The notes under the pieces: generated by a model
What the model was told of the DNA's origin: nothing
The model's input: only the letters and a program-made list of their open reading frames with translations
The model's database searches: none
Part shown: positions 1 through 9,358 of the stretch, in pieces
Layout: each line of letters starts with the position of its first letter
Numbering within the stretch: position 1 is the stretch's first letter
Program-made: the position numbers and the translations under genes
Origin: an uncultured Sphingomonadaceae bacterium
Lineage (GTDB): Bacteria > Pseudomonadota > Alphaproteobacteria > Sphingomonadales > Sphingomonadaceae
Assembly: GCA_947494305.1 (NCBI GenBank)
Contig: CANLUL010000005.1
Coordinates: forward strand, 1-64,000
Length of the DNA: 64,000 nt
Reading direction: 5' to 3'

Positions 1-2
1 TC

Positions 3-19
3 GTTGGTTTAAAACCAAC
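3..19. repeat. short perfect inverted repeat at the window edge
   Basis: Arms GTTGGTTT and AAACCAAC are separated by one A. It could be an operator or the end of a hairpin belonging to a gene left of the window. No T-tract follows. Positions 20-274 hold no gene that I can support; positions 67-89 resemble half of the TGTCCGCT/AGCGGACA stem-loop at 14802-14827. Confidence 0.35.
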
Positions 20-274
20 AATCTAAGCGGAACTCGACTCGTAATCAGTCTAGCCCAATTACGCATGCTTTCGGGATAGAGCGGACACCATCGGAGCGCC
101 TTATACTGTGGCGCAAAGCGTATATTTATCTAACAGTCCGCATGTGGGCGGTGAGCGGAAGGCCTGGTTCTGGCTGCTACACGCTCAAAATTGGTCATTG
201 GACTTGAGGGTGAATATTGTGCCTATCTCGTACTTGTTATTGTTTTGATATCTCTGCCTAGCGCTTCGTTGAGA

Positions 275-844
275 TCATTTGCGGAACCGGATGATTCCGA
301 TATCTTGAAATCTATTCTCGGCAATTTGAGATGTGAGATTGAAGCCATTTTTCTGAAGCGACCAGACCGTCCGGTATTTTCGCTTTCTTCCTGTTTTTCC
401 ATCTTTGGCCATGAAGGTGAAGACGAGTTTGTTGGCTGTTCTTCGACCAGCGATATTTATCGAACCAATACCATCAGGGTTGATCCAGCGGCCCGTCATT
501 TTGTTGCTATTTTTTTGTTCTGCGACATGACCCAATAGTGTGAATGTGCGACTGGTTGCTGCGCACTTTCCGCTAACTGAAAGCTTCTGGTTCTTTTTTC
601 GATATTTGGCGGTCAACCGGCATCTAACACCTTCCCTGGGGGCAGAGCTATTTCTTTTGCCCCAGCCTGTTCCTTTCCACTTGCCTGCCATCTCGGAAAG
701 ATCGACCCTTGCGCTGCTACCATTCTTTGCTGCGATTGGGGATGCGAGAATACCAGCAAGGCACACAAAAATGATCACAAGGTTTAATCGGAATAGAGGG
801 CGGTCGAAAGCGGAGCTTCTAAGATTTGTAATAGTGCTATCCAT
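275..844 (-). CDS. small secreted protein of unknown function
   Basis: 189 residues. The first ~40 residues carry a charged start, a hydrophobic stretch (LVIIFVCLAGILASP) and an Ala-type cleavage site (PIAAKN), so export to the periplasm is likely. The mature part alternates polar and hydrophobic residues, has paired Cys (CRLTAKY and GKCAATS) and short beta-prone segments, which suggests a small beta barrel or lipocalin-like fold; this is an inference from composition only. An AGAGGG sequence sits about 10 nt before the ATG at 844. The gene is divergent from the RND exporter that starts near 952. I do not recognise a named family. Confidence 0.7.
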   Translation of the reverse strand: MDSTITNLRSSAFDRPLFRLNLVIIFVCLAGILASPIAAKNGSSARVDLSEMAGKWKGTGWGKRNSSAPREGVRCRLTAKYRKKNQKLSVSGKCAATSRTFTLLGHVAEQKNSNKMTGRWINPDGIGSINIAGRRTANKLVFTFMAKDGKTGRKRKYRTVWSLQKNGFNLTSQIAENRFQDIGIIRFRK

Positions 845-925
845 TCAATTCTACCCTCTGATCGATGTGCCAGTGGATCAAGTTTCCCTTTAATCTCGAA
901 CCGTTATCGGCGTTTCGGTCAACGC

Positions 926-949
926 AATATACGCGAGAGTGCGTATATT
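926..949. promoter_or_regulatory. inverted repeat, candidate operator of the RND exporter gene
   Basis: Perfect 9-nt arms AATATACGC and GCGTATATT flank a 6-nt spacer (GAGAGT), immediately before the most upstream plausible ATG (952) of the exporter. The size and symmetry fit a TetR- or MarR-type operator. It lies between two divergent genes, so it could control both. No regulator gene is adjacent inside the window, so the binding protein is unknown. Confidence 0.4.
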
Positions 950-951
950 TG

Positions 952-3306
952 ATGATCATCTTTAGCACTAAGTATTCGCAACCAACCATGGGATCGACAA
1001 ACTCTATGCTCCGATTGACTGATCTGTTGCAAAAAATCGCGACGACATTGTTGAACCGCCAATATACAATCCTGGTTTTGGTTATTTTGATCTCCATCGG
1101 CGCAGCGGTGGGCGCCAGTCACATGAAGTTTGATGATGGCGCACGGGATTTGTTTGTTTCATCACAACCAGAATATCAGCAATATGAACGCCATATTGCG
1201 CAATATCCACGCGCTGATACTGATATTATTGTCTATGCAAAGGCGCCGAAAACCTTTTCAAAACCGCAGTTGGAGATTCTTCGAGATTTTATCCTTGATG
1301 TACAATTGATCGAAGGTGTCGAGCTGGCTGTCTCGATATTCTCGCTACAGTCTTATGATGATAAGACCGGTGAATTTCGTAATCTGATAGATGATAATCT
1401 GGGTAGCGAAGACGGAATAGCGGAGCTTCTCGCGACAGCACGCAATTCAAAATTGGTGGTTGCCCCGCTGATTGGTGAAGATCTTGATGAGACCGTAATC
1501 CTGCTCTCCGTAGATGACGGATTGACGGATATTGAACAGGCGAAGTCTGCCTTAACGGAGATAGAGAAACTAGCCGACGATGTCGCGCAAAGCGGCGATA
1601 TGGAAATCCAGCTAACCGGTCTGATCCCGATCCGTGATCGGATCATAAATCAGCTGACTTCTGATCAGATGGTTATGACAGCTATTGGTGGATTGCTGGG
1701 ATTGATGATGTCACTCGTCATGTTCCGAAGTCTCTGGATCGGAATATTGAACGGCATCGCGCCGATGGTTGCGTTGATGCTGACATTTGGATGTTATGGT
1801 TATTTGGGTCTGGAGATGAACCTTATAACCAATGCCGTTCCGGTATTGATTCTCGTGCTTGCAATGGCGGACTGCATTCACATGACCTATGAAATGCGAT
1901 TGCACGCTGCAAATGGCAGTTCACTCGCCGATGCTATTCCCAAAGTGCTGACCGAAATGGGGCCACCGTGTATACTGGCTGGCCTCACCACAATGCTTGC
2001 TCTGGGCGGATTGTTCTATTCTGACTCTCCGTTGATTCAGAGCTTTGCAATGGCTGGAATTATTGGTCTGTTTATGACCATGACTGCAACAATTGTCATT
2101 CATCCACTGGTCTTTATTCTGACCTGGCATTTTAGACCGGTTGAAAAAGCATTCCGGCAACCATTAAAATCTGGACGTTTCGGGGGCGATCAGCTCAGCC
2201 GGGCTACCGGCTGGCTAGTCAGCAAAAAATATCGAGTTCTGGCGGTGAGTATTGGACTGACTGCAATCCTATTGGGACAGTTTTTTCCTATTCAGTCCAA
2301 CTACCGTTTCTATGAATTTGTAAATGACCGTGACGAGATGATCCTTACGCTGGAGCGTGCGGAAGCCATATCTAGTCCTACCCAATCGCTGGTTACTTCT
2401 CTCCAAACTTCAAAGCAATCTGAACAACCGCCAGAAGCGGTTATGGTTGACCTGGGTAAGGCCCATATTGCGGTTGAGAAAGCTTTGCCCGATCACGTGG
2501 TGATATCGCTTTATTCATTCCGAAAAATGATTGCTAACGAGATACAGCAAGATGATCCTGCAGCAGTTGACGAGATGCTTTCATTGCTACCAGGCCGAAT
2601 AAAGGACAACTTAATCAGCGGTGATGGCCAATCCTTCAATCTATCAATTCTCGTAAGTGATGCTCCTTCAGCCGAAATCAGACGTTTGAGTGAACGGGTT
2701 AACACGGCATTGGGCGAAGCAGATCTGGAATATTTAGAAGCCTCACCTGCAACCGGCTATACCGCAATGGCCGCATATGTATCGGATCAGATGATCTGGG
2801 ATTTGGCGATCAGTTTTCTGATCGCTGCCTTCGCATGTCCAGTTTTTATCGCCCTATGGTTTCGCAGATGGCAATATGGTGTTGCGTCCATTCTACCCAA
2901 TGTTCTGCCGATATTAGCCGTCGGAGCATTCCTGATGGCAAGTGGTTGGCATTTACAATTTGCCAGCGCTGTTGCTTTGTCAATCGCCTTTGGCGTTGCC
3001 ATCGATGATACTGTACACTTGCTCAATCGCCTCGATATAGAGCGAAAGAAGCCTTCGGTAACAAGCGATGCTATCAATCTGTCTGATATATCTCGGCACA
3101 TTTCTCCAGCCCTTGTAACCACCACATTGGTGTTATCCGTCGGGCTTTTGTCAACACTGCTAAGTCAAATTCCGACAATGTCCTTTTTCGGTCTGCTGTG
3201 CATCGTGATATTCATACTCGCGTTGTTAGCCGACTTGTTATTGCTACCCCCGATCGTGCAAATTCTTGGCGAAAACAAGCTAATCCGCCAATCAAAACAA
3301 GCTTGA
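952..3306 (+). CDS. RND/MMPL-family exporter
   Basis: An inner-membrane, proton-driven RND-superfamily permease of the MMPL/COG1033 type (predicted exporter), expected to move lipids or other hydrophobic compounds. After an N-terminal TM (ILVLVILISIGAAVGA) there is a large periplasmic loop, then a block of five TMs with the acidic site VLAMADCIHMTYE. A second periplasmic loop and a second TM block with the site GVAIDDTVHLLNR follow, so the classic internal duplication is complete. About 785 residues is normal for the family. The start is uncertain: ATG at 952, 988 and 1006 are all possible and none has a strong ribosome site. The convergent neighbour is a wax-ester-synthase-like acyltransferase, and such enzymes often accompany MmpL-type lipid exporters. 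Confidence 0.88.
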   Translation: MIIFSTKYSQPTMGSTNSMLRLTDLLQKIATTLLNRQYTILVLVILISIGAAVGASHMKFDDGARDLFVSSQPEYQQYERHIAQYPRADTDIIVYAKAPKTFSKPQLEILRDFILDVQLIEGVELAVSIFSLQSYDDKTGEFRNLIDDNLGSEDGIAELLATARNSKLVVAPLIGEDLDETVILLSVDDGLTDIEQAKSALTEIEKLADDVAQSGDMEIQLTGLIPIRDRIINQLTSDQMVMTAIGGLLGLMMSLVMFRSLWIGILNGIAPMVALMLTFGCYGYLGLEMNLITNAVPVLILVLAMADCIHMTYEMRLHAANGSSLADAIPKVLTEMGPPCILAGLTTMLALGGLFYSDSPLIQSFAMAGIIGLFMTMTATIVIHPLVFILTWHFRPVEKAFRQPLKSGRFGGDQLSRATGWLVSKKYRVLAVSIGLTAILLGQFFPIQSNYRFYEFVNDRDEMILTLERAEAISSPTQSLVTSLQTSKQSEQPPEAVMVDLGKAHIAVEKALPDHVVISLYSFRKMIANEIQQDDPAAVDEMLSLLPGRIKDNLISGDGQSFNLSILVSDAPSAEIRRLSERVNTALGEADLEYLEASPATGYTAMAAYVSDQMIWDLAISFLIAAFACPVFIALWFRRWQYGVASILPNVLPILAVGAFLMASGWHLQFASAVALSIAFGVAIDDTVHLLNRLDIERKKPSVTSDAINLSDISRHISPALVTTTLVLSVGLLSTLLSQIPTMSFFGLLCIVIFILALLADLLLLPPIVQILGENKLIRQSKQA

Positions 3307-3334
3307 CGGAATATCGACCTGTACTGATTGTTGT

Positions 3335-4534
3335 TTACCGTTCCAAGGTAACACGTTCTGCAGCTATCCCTTGTTCCGCCAATGTATCGAGGCAGTTTTG
3401 AGCGATCGTTTCGCGCCCCGGCTCGGTTTTAAAAGCGACGTGGATATGGTTTTTCCCTGGACAAAAAGTGATGACATCCAATCCTCTAGACATGGAGCCA
3501 GTCATTATGGTTCCCTCGCTTAGCTTACGGAGATGAGCTTGAAATCTGTTTGGAGGGAGTAAAGTGTAACATTCCGAAAATGGAAGATAGTCGAACATTT
3601 TTGGACCATATAAATTGGGGATCAGTTTTTCTAAAGCCCGGTTGATCCGGATCGCCGAATTGTTAATCCGCTGGAAAAAATATGGCTTTTTGTGCTTGCG
3701 CAAAAACATGGCTTCAAATCTCTCAGCCAGTGTTTTTAAATCCCCATTAACGGACAAAAGATCAGCCCGCAGCCGCATTTTGATAGCCCGATCATCTTGT
3801 GATTGGGTTGCGGTGGCATGTTCGGTGTAGGTAACGGAGGCGCGCTTGCTGGTTCCAAACCAGTAAGTCGGCGGCTCAACTATGTTTATACTATGGCGCA
3901 CTAAAGCAAAAAGCAGTGCCTTTTGGCTGACTCCATATTCTCTGGCTCTACTTTGCAAAACGCGTCGATCAATATTGATGTGCTGTGTCGTTGGAATCTT
4001 AGCCGGCCTGCTTCTTGCGCGCGCGAGGATGTGACTTGATGTCACGATCATCATTCCGGTCAATGCATAAAAAGCGCTTCGCAATCCAAAGCTGGAAAAT
4101 CTGTTTACGGCAGCTGGCGGTGGATTCACTCCCGTTAGTTTCCCGCGCAACAAGTTGGCCAAGTCAATGCCTTCTATAACGGCATGAAGCGCGGAAAAAA
4201 TAATCAGGCTTTCGCTAGACTGTTCTCCTTCTAGCCTCTCCTCAGAAACAAAGCAGCTTGCGCGAAACATTTTTCCATCAAGAGCGTCGAACAACAGAGG
4301 GAGTTCATGAAGAAATTTATTCCAATGTTCGGACAGGTTTCGGACTTCGAAATATTCACCATATTGAGATTTTTTGTCAGCATCGTCAAATTCAAGGGAC
4401 TCGGTTTTCCTGTCGTAGCGCGCTGCAAGCTGCGGCATTTGCTCCAGGGCCCATTGGACAAGTTCTTGAAATTCTTCTGCGCTTACAATTCTGGGGACAT
4501 GGATTGCAAAATATACAGGGTTTTTGCTGCGCAA
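3335..4534 (-). CDS. WS/DGAT-like (condensation-fold) acyltransferase, start codon unclear
   Basis: Resembles bacterial wax ester synthase/diacylglycerol acyltransferases and PapA-like condensation-fold enzymes, which transfer acyl groups from acyl-CoA. The active-site motif HHxxxDG appears as LHAVIEG, keeping the second His and the Gly. The C-terminal half has the expected PPNRFQAHL and MTGSMSRGLDV core strands. The listed start is TTG at 4534, but this TTG lies inside what looks like the conserved N-terminus. The frame stays open upstream to a TGA at 4646-4648 and encodes family-like sequence (LDGPSNSIKITGLQWFF), yet contains no ATG, GTG or TTG. AGAAAGGG lies about 8 nt before an in-frame ATC at 4610-4612. 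Either a non-AUG start is used or the start codon has been lost. Convergent with the RND exporter, 28 nt apart. Confidence 0.65.
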   Translation of the reverse strand: MRSKNPVYFAIHVPRIVSAEEFQELVQWALEQMPQLAARYDRKTESLEFDDADKKSQYGEYFEVRNLSEHWNKFLHELPLLFDALDGKMFRASCFVSEERLEGEQSSESLIIFSALHAVIEGIDLANLLRGKLTGVNPPPAAVNRFSSFGLRSAFYALTGMMIVTSSHILARARSRPAKIPTTQHINIDRRVLQSRAREYGVSQKALLFALVRHSINIVEPPTYWFGTSKRASVTYTEHATATQSQDDRAIKMRLRADLLSVNGDLKTLAERFEAMFLRKHKKPYFFQRINNSAIRINRALEKLIPNLYGPKMFDYLPFSECYTLLPPNRFQAHLRKLSEGTIMTGSMSRGLDVITFCPGKNHIHVAFKTEPGRETIAQNCLDTLAEQGIAAERVTLER

Positions 4535-4780
4535 GAAGAACCATTGTAGTCCAGTTATCTTGATACTGTTACTCGGTCCGTCTAATTTTGCATTGGCAAG
4601 GTTTTTTGTGATTACTGCACCCTTTCTATCAGGTAACTCTAAAAATCATTCGCCTGTAATACCGTCACTGCCCTTCAAAAGAATACGCAACATTTCGTAT
4701 TTGCCGACCTCGACTTTGGCCTCATAGCCGATACACACGTTCTGCAAATGTCGGTTTAAAGGCAAAATCGGAATAATGGC

Positions 4781-7339
4781 GTGCTGGTCCAAAAAGGTTT
4801 AAGCTGCGTGCTGATGATGGAACTCCGCAACTTTCAAAGCTGTTACTGGCGGCGCATGCTGGGCACTGGGGAACGGCTTTGTGCAATCCTCTATATGATG
4901 TTGGTATTTGGCCTTGCGCTTGTCAGCCAGCCGGCATTGGCACAGACTGAAGTGAAAAATGGCGAGTTGATAGATCGCAATTGGGATTATGCAAAAAATG
5001 ATCCGCTAGAACTTTCGGGCGAATGGCAAGTAATCTGGGGGAAACTTGTTTCGCCCGAGCATTTTGATGATCAGTATGAAGGCGATTTGTTCCGCATTCC
5101 ACAACGCTGGAACAACGTCGATCACCCACGAATGAACGGTGCTCACGGTGTTGCCACTTTTCGGGCTAAACTGGATTTGCCGAGATATGAAAGAGATCTT
5201 TCCTTCCATCAAATATCGCCGCATTCGGCATGGAAGCTATATGTCAATGGTATCCCCATTGGTGGTAACGGAACGGTTTCTGAGCAACCCGGCAATCACC
5301 GTTCACACTATACATCGCGAATTTTCCCTGCCTATCCCGGCAAAAGCGAATTGGTGCTGCAGGTGTCAAACTTTTCGCATGCTTATGGGGGTCCGGGTCA
5401 TCCTCCCACCATCTGGGATTCGCAGCAGCTTTTTCGAACGCTTGGATTTTTGTCGCTCTACTATGCCTTGGTACTTGGCATTCTTTTAGCGATCGGCATA
5501 TTTCATTTGATTTTCTATCTTGCAGATCGCAACCACCGGGAACAGGGACCGGTGCATTTGTGGTTCAGCCTGCTGTGTTTCATAATGGTTTTCCGCATTT
5601 CCGGCGTCATACCCTATTTCCATATCTATTTTCCCGAATCTGCATATTGGTCGGATTTGCGACTTCCTTATGCCAGTTTATTTGCGGCACCGGCCACCTA
5701 TATATTGTTTTTTCGATCTGCATTTTCCGGTTATTTTCCAGAACGACTGACGTTGGCGATAATCGGAATTAATGTGCTTTTCACAGTAACCATTCTGGTG
5801 ACGCCCGAGAGTTTTTTCACACATCTTCGTGATTTTTCGATTGCGATGAATGTTTTTGTGATCCTCTACAGCATGATTTTTACGGTCAAAGCGATGGTGC
5901 ACCAACAGCCGGGTGCAACAATTATAACGATTTCGAATATCATTTTTCTGGGGACCGCCATTAATGATGCGGTGATATATACCGACAATGGTACTGGGTT
6001 TGATCTTACTCCGTTCGGGATCTTGGTTCTGGGAATAGGTTATTCTTATGCGCTGCTTTTGCGACTGCAAACAACATTTGAAGTAGCGCGTGATACGTCG
6101 ATCGCGCTCGAGCATTTGAACTTGGATCTTGAGCAGCAGGTGCGCGATCGAACTTTGGCATTCAAATCGGCAGCGGCGAAAGCGGAAAACAGTGCGCATG
6201 ATCAAGCTAGGTTTATTGCCGCCGCCAGCCATGACCTGCGCCAACCCCTGCATGCGCTGGCAATGTTCAATTCGGCTCTACGCGCCAAGATTAAAAACTC
6301 GAAAGCCGCTAACTTGCTTGAAAAACAGGATGAGTCCATTCGCAACATGGGGGAATTGTTACAAGACACCTTAGATAGCGCGCGAGCAGAAACCAGTCAG
6401 AAAACGCCCGTTTGGATGCCACTGGAACTACAAAAAGTTGTGGCGAGCATTGGTAGTGGGTTTGAGATCCAGGCAGAGAAGCGCAAGCTAAGTTATGAGG
6501 AAAAGATCGCGCCTGGAGAGATCGTCACTGATGGGGCAATGTTACAACGCGTTCTCAGCAATCTGGTGGAGAATGCACTAAAGGCCGCGAAAGCTAGCAT
6601 CTCTATTAAGGCGGAACGTAAATCTTCAAGCTGGGTCATTGAGGTTGCAGACGACGGTAGCGGAATTGCCAAGGAAGACATTGGCAGGATCTTTGAATCC
6701 TATATCAGTCTGGACGATCACGATTCAAAAGACCATGGCGGGTACGGTTTAGGGCTTTATGTTGTCAAAAATTTCACCAAATTATTGGGTGGAACAGTGG
6801 CCGTGGACTCCACTCTTGGCGAGGGTACAAGGTTTGTCCTCACCTTTCCATTGGCTCCCGCTGGTTTTAGAACCGCACAAGACACTTCGGGTGATGTTGG
6901 AACCAGCATGCCTGCACCGGGAATGAAAATATTGGCGATTGATGATGAACCAGAAGTCCTCGTGGCAATGAGGGCCATGCTGGAAAACTGGGAATGTCAG
7001 ATCGAAACCGCAGAAGATGGTGAACAAGCCATAAGAATTATGAAAGCGGGGTTCCATCCAGATTTGGCTATTGTTGACTATCATTTATTTGGCGCCAGCG
7101 GTACTCAGACCATCGCCCAACTACGAGAATTGATGCCAAATTTGCGAGCTGTTATCCTGACCGGCGCAACGGAACCAGAAATTTTGACAGAAATTACCGA
7201 TCAGGGATTACCCTATTTGTCGAAACCGATAGATACCCGAATGCTGGGTGATTTTTTGTACAAGATCCAATCATCGACCGCCAGTAATCAAACAAGTGAT
7301 GCCTTTATGGCAAAGGTCGCTAGCGATGCTGGGGAATGA
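4781..7339 (+). CDS. hybrid sensor histidine kinase, 7TMR-DISM type
   Basis: A membrane sensor. A signal peptide (LCAILYMMLVFGLALVSQPALAQ) precedes a periplasmic carbohydrate-binding-like 7TMR-DISMED2 region (about residues 55-210), seven TM helices (about 215-430) and a short coiled coil. Then come a HisKA domain with phospho-acceptor His in AASHDLRQPLHAL, an HATPase_c domain (N box SNLVENALKAA, G boxes DDGSGIA and GGYGLGLYVV) and a C-terminal receiver domain (DDE cluster AIDDEPE, phospho-acceptor Asp in AIVDYHL, Lys in LSKPI). The start is uncertain; ATG at 4814 or 4856 is likelier than the most upstream codon because the signal peptide begins near 4856. Its 3' end overlaps the convergent response regulator by about 52 nt, so the two probably form a phosphorelay. 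Confidence 0.9.
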   Translation: MLVQKGLSCVLMMELRNFQSCYWRRMLGTGERLCAILYMMLVFGLALVSQPALAQTEVKNGELIDRNWDYAKNDPLELSGEWQVIWGKLVSPEHFDDQYEGDLFRIPQRWNNVDHPRMNGAHGVATFRAKLDLPRYERDLSFHQISPHSAWKLYVNGIPIGGNGTVSEQPGNHRSHYTSRIFPAYPGKSELVLQVSNFSHAYGGPGHPPTIWDSQQLFRTLGFLSLYYALVLGILLAIGIFHLIFYLADRNHREQGPVHLWFSLLCFIMVFRISGVIPYFHIYFPESAYWSDLRLPYASLFAAPATYILFFRSAFSGYFPERLTLAIIGINVLFTVTILVTPESFFTHLRDFSIAMNVFVILYSMIFTVKAMVHQQPGATIITISNIIFLGTAINDAVIYTDNGTGFDLTPFGILVLGIGYSYALLLRLQTTFEVARDTSIALEHLNLDLEQQVRDRTLAFKSAAAKAENSAHDQARFIAAASHDLRQPLHALAMFNSALRAKIKNSKAANLLEKQDESIRNMGELLQDTLDSARAETSQKTPVWMPLELQKVVASIGSGFEIQAEKRKLSYEEKIAPGEIVTDGAMLQRVLSNLVENALKAAKASISIKAERKSSSWVIEVADDGSGIAKEDIGRIFESYISLDDHDSKDHGGYGLGLYVVKNFTKLLGGTVAVDSTLGEGTRFVLTFPLAPAGFRTAQDTSGDVGTSMPAPGMKILAIDDEPEVLVAMRAMLENWECQIETAEDGEQAIRIMKAGFHPDLAIVDYHLFGASGTQTIAQLRELMPNLRAVILTGATEPEILTEITDQGLPYLSKPIDTRMLGDFLYKIQSSTASNQTSDAFMAKVASDAGE

Positions 7340-7905
7340 ACATCCAGCTTTTGATTGATATGCTCCCGGTGTTTGCGAACAGTGTGCTCGCTGATGAACA
7401 GCGATTCCGCAACTTCACGATTGCTTGACCCCTCAACCACCAATTTGATGATTTGTAACTCGCGAGGGGTCAGCTGCTCCCGTAACTGCGCGACCGACTT
7501 GGCATTCTCACCTTCCTCTGCCCGCGCTGACACAACCTTGCGCCCATTTGCCACAGCATTGAAAACCTCGAGAAAATTGTCCGCCTCCGCTGTTTTGTAG
7601 AGAAAAGCATCCGCGCCGGCAGCATAGATACTGGCTGGTGTATAGCTATTGGTATCGCCGGTCAGGATGATCACTTTCAGATCCATAGCGCGCTGCCTGA
7701 TTTCCGTTAAAATGTCTATGCCTGTGCGACGTGGCAAACCAATATCGATCAGAGCAATATCATAAGAGTTTTGCTTCAACAGCTGGAGCGCTTCATCTCC
7801 ATCGGAGCACTCGGTAACTTGATTAACCTGGTCCTCAATAAGCGCCAGAATACCCTGCCGTACCAGCGCCTCATCTTCGGCGATCAGGATCGATAGACTG
7901 TTCAA
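7288..7905 (-). CDS. NarL/FixJ-family response regulator
   Basis: 205 residues. The N-terminal receiver domain has the acidic pair IAEDE, phospho-acceptor Asp in IALIDIGLP, Thr in IILTGD and Lys in FLYKTA. The C-terminal LuxR-type HTH is LTPRELQIIKLVVEG...SEHTVRKHREHINQKLDV. It should bind DNA after phosphorylation. The last ~17 codons overlap the last ~17 codons of the hybrid kinase on the other strand, so the pair is tail-to-tail. This suggests shared function but separate promoters. The target genes cannot be told from the sequence; the two small secreted-protein genes just beyond the regulator's promoter (8087-9147) are candidates. Confidence 0.9.
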   Translation of the reverse strand: MNSLSILIAEDEALVRQGILALIEDQVNQVTECSDGDEALQLLKQNSYDIALIDIGLPRRTGIDILTEIRQRAMDLKVIILTGDTNSYTPASIYAAGADAFLYKTAEADNFLEVFNAVANGRKVVSARAEEGENAKSVAQLREQLTPRELQIIKLVVEGSSNREVAESLFISEHTVRKHREHINQKLDVHSPASLATFAIKASLV

Positions 7906-8086
7906 CGTGATGATCCTCTAAACTTACCCATCAGATACAACTGATGAGAGTTTCAGATGATATACGCACATCTGCGAATAGTATCATTTTCGAAAGCCCC
8001 ATAATTTCGCCCCAATTGACGATATCCAAATTTACTGAGTTTTACAAATAGTGTTCCGAAACTTTTGGCGAAAAGAGGAGGCGAAA

Positions 8087-8503
8087 TTGAAAAAAAAGCG
8101 GTTGATGCTTGCGTCGCCAATGCTGTTTCTTTTTGCCGCTCCGGCACAAGCATTGCCATGCGACAATCGCGGTTCCAATTGGCAAGGTTTTGTGCAGATC
8201 GGTGAGGCTTCCTATAACCTTGAACTTCGTCGCCAGAGTTGTTCAGCGCGAAGTCTTTGGAATTTTTACCTCAGACCAATCTCTGGAGGTGGCGCACCTT
8301 CCCAAGGTCAGGTGACAGTAGCGCTTTCGGGTCGCTCGATCAGTGTTTCACCGGTCGTTGGAACATCGACAGGATGCCCGATTACACTGAACGGAATCTA
8401 TGCACGTAGGGATGTAACTAACGGCCGACCAACACGGGGATCTGGCACGGCCAAATGTATCGGCGATGCACCAACGGGCGTTTGGCGGGCTGCTATTCGG
8501 TAA
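8087..8503 (+). CDS. small secreted protein with conserved cysteines, unknown function
   Basis: About 138 residues from a TTG start at 8087, chosen because a strong ribosome site (AAGAGGAGG, 8073-8081) lies 5-6 nt upstream. It gives a classic signal peptide (LKKKRLMLASPMLFLFAAPAQA) with cleavage before LPCDN. The mature protein has four Cys and repeats a polar beta-strand pattern (WQGFVQIGEASYNLEL; GQVTVALSGRSISVS), compatible with a small disulfide-bonded beta barrel in the periplasm. I do not recognise the family. It is followed 47 nt later by another exported small protein, probably in the same transcript. Confidence 0.7.
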   Translation: MKKKRLMLASPMLFLFAAPAQALPCDNRGSNWQGFVQIGEASYNLELRRQSCSARSLWNFYLRPISGGGAPSQGQVTVALSGRSISVSPVVGTSTGCPITLNGIYARRDVTNGRPTRGSGTAKCIGDAPTGVWRAAIR

Positions 8504-8550
8504 GTCCATTTTTTAACAAATTGATCGCTTCAAAATTGCAAGGATTAAAC

Positions 8551-9147
8551 ATGACAAAGACAATATTAATCGTTTTGACCGTGATATATGCCCTGGTCCT
8601 GGGAGTATTCGCAACTAATGACCTTATGGCGCGAAAAGTTGTCTCGGGAGGCAAAATAAATGGCTCGGTAATTATGTCTTGCAGCAACGGCATGCGCGAG
8701 AACTGGGTCACCTATCACGCGCCTCGTGATTCAAGTTTTTTTCATCAGGAAATCGTTTTGGGGGAGGGTGATTACACACTGAGCATGATCCCAAGTGGGA
8801 ATTTTCGTTTCAACGCGTTTGTCTATGAAGGAGATGCCAGGCGCTACATTGGAGGCCGAAAGAACACCGGCAGTTATTCACAGCGGCTCAGTGTAAAAAG
8901 CTGGTCGGGCAAGAAGTTTCTGGTTCAGATGAAAAAAGTCGGCCAGGCTTGTCGCGGCTGTGCAGTTACTATGGCTCTTGCGGCGAGGAATTGCCCAACC
9001 AAAACTAACCCCTCCACAAACCGTTCGAACGCACCGCTTTGCAAACCAAATCAATGTGCGGATCCCAAAGGCGGTGTATTTGGTCTTCCTTCCTGTCTCT
9101 ATAAAAAGGGCGCGCGAGGTGGTTATTGCGGAACGCCAGGAAACTAG
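8551..9147 (+). CDS. exported Cys-rich protein, unknown function
   Basis: Start ATG 8551 with CAAGGA (8539-8544) 6 nt upstream; the open frame extends further left but without a better start. Residues 1-27 form a signal peptide or signal anchor (ILIVLTVIYALVLGVFATNDLMA). The mature part has a beta-rich region containing SCSNGMRENWVTY and a C-terminal ~60-residue segment with eight Cys (ACRGCAV, NCPTK, CKPNQCADPKG, SCLYKKGARGGYC), a spacing typical of a small disulfide-rich module. Function unknown. It probably shares a transcript with the preceding secreted protein. Confidence 0.65.
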   Translation: MTKTILIVLTVIYALVLGVFATNDLMARKVVSGGKINGSVIMSCSNGMRENWVTYHAPRDSSFFHQEIVLGEGDYTLSMIPSGNFRFNAFVYEGDARRYIGGRKNTGSYSQRLSVKSWSGKKFLVQMKKVGQACRGCAVTMALAARNCPTKTNPSTNRSNAPLCKPNQCADPKGGVFGLPSCLYKKGARGGYCGTPGN

Positions 9148-9358
9148 AAGCGACCCGAACTGTTAAGAGAAGAGATTTCCGTCAAACTTAATTGTCACAA
9201 TTTGGCTGGCTCCTTTTGTCAACGCGGTTTTAGTTGGTTTGCTGCTGTGATTGAAGCAGACATATAGTCGCCTCTGTTGCGCGATACTTTAGTTGGCTAA
9301 AAGCATATGTCTTTTTCAGATTGAGGTATAAAGTGTGTGAATCTCGACACTCCATACC

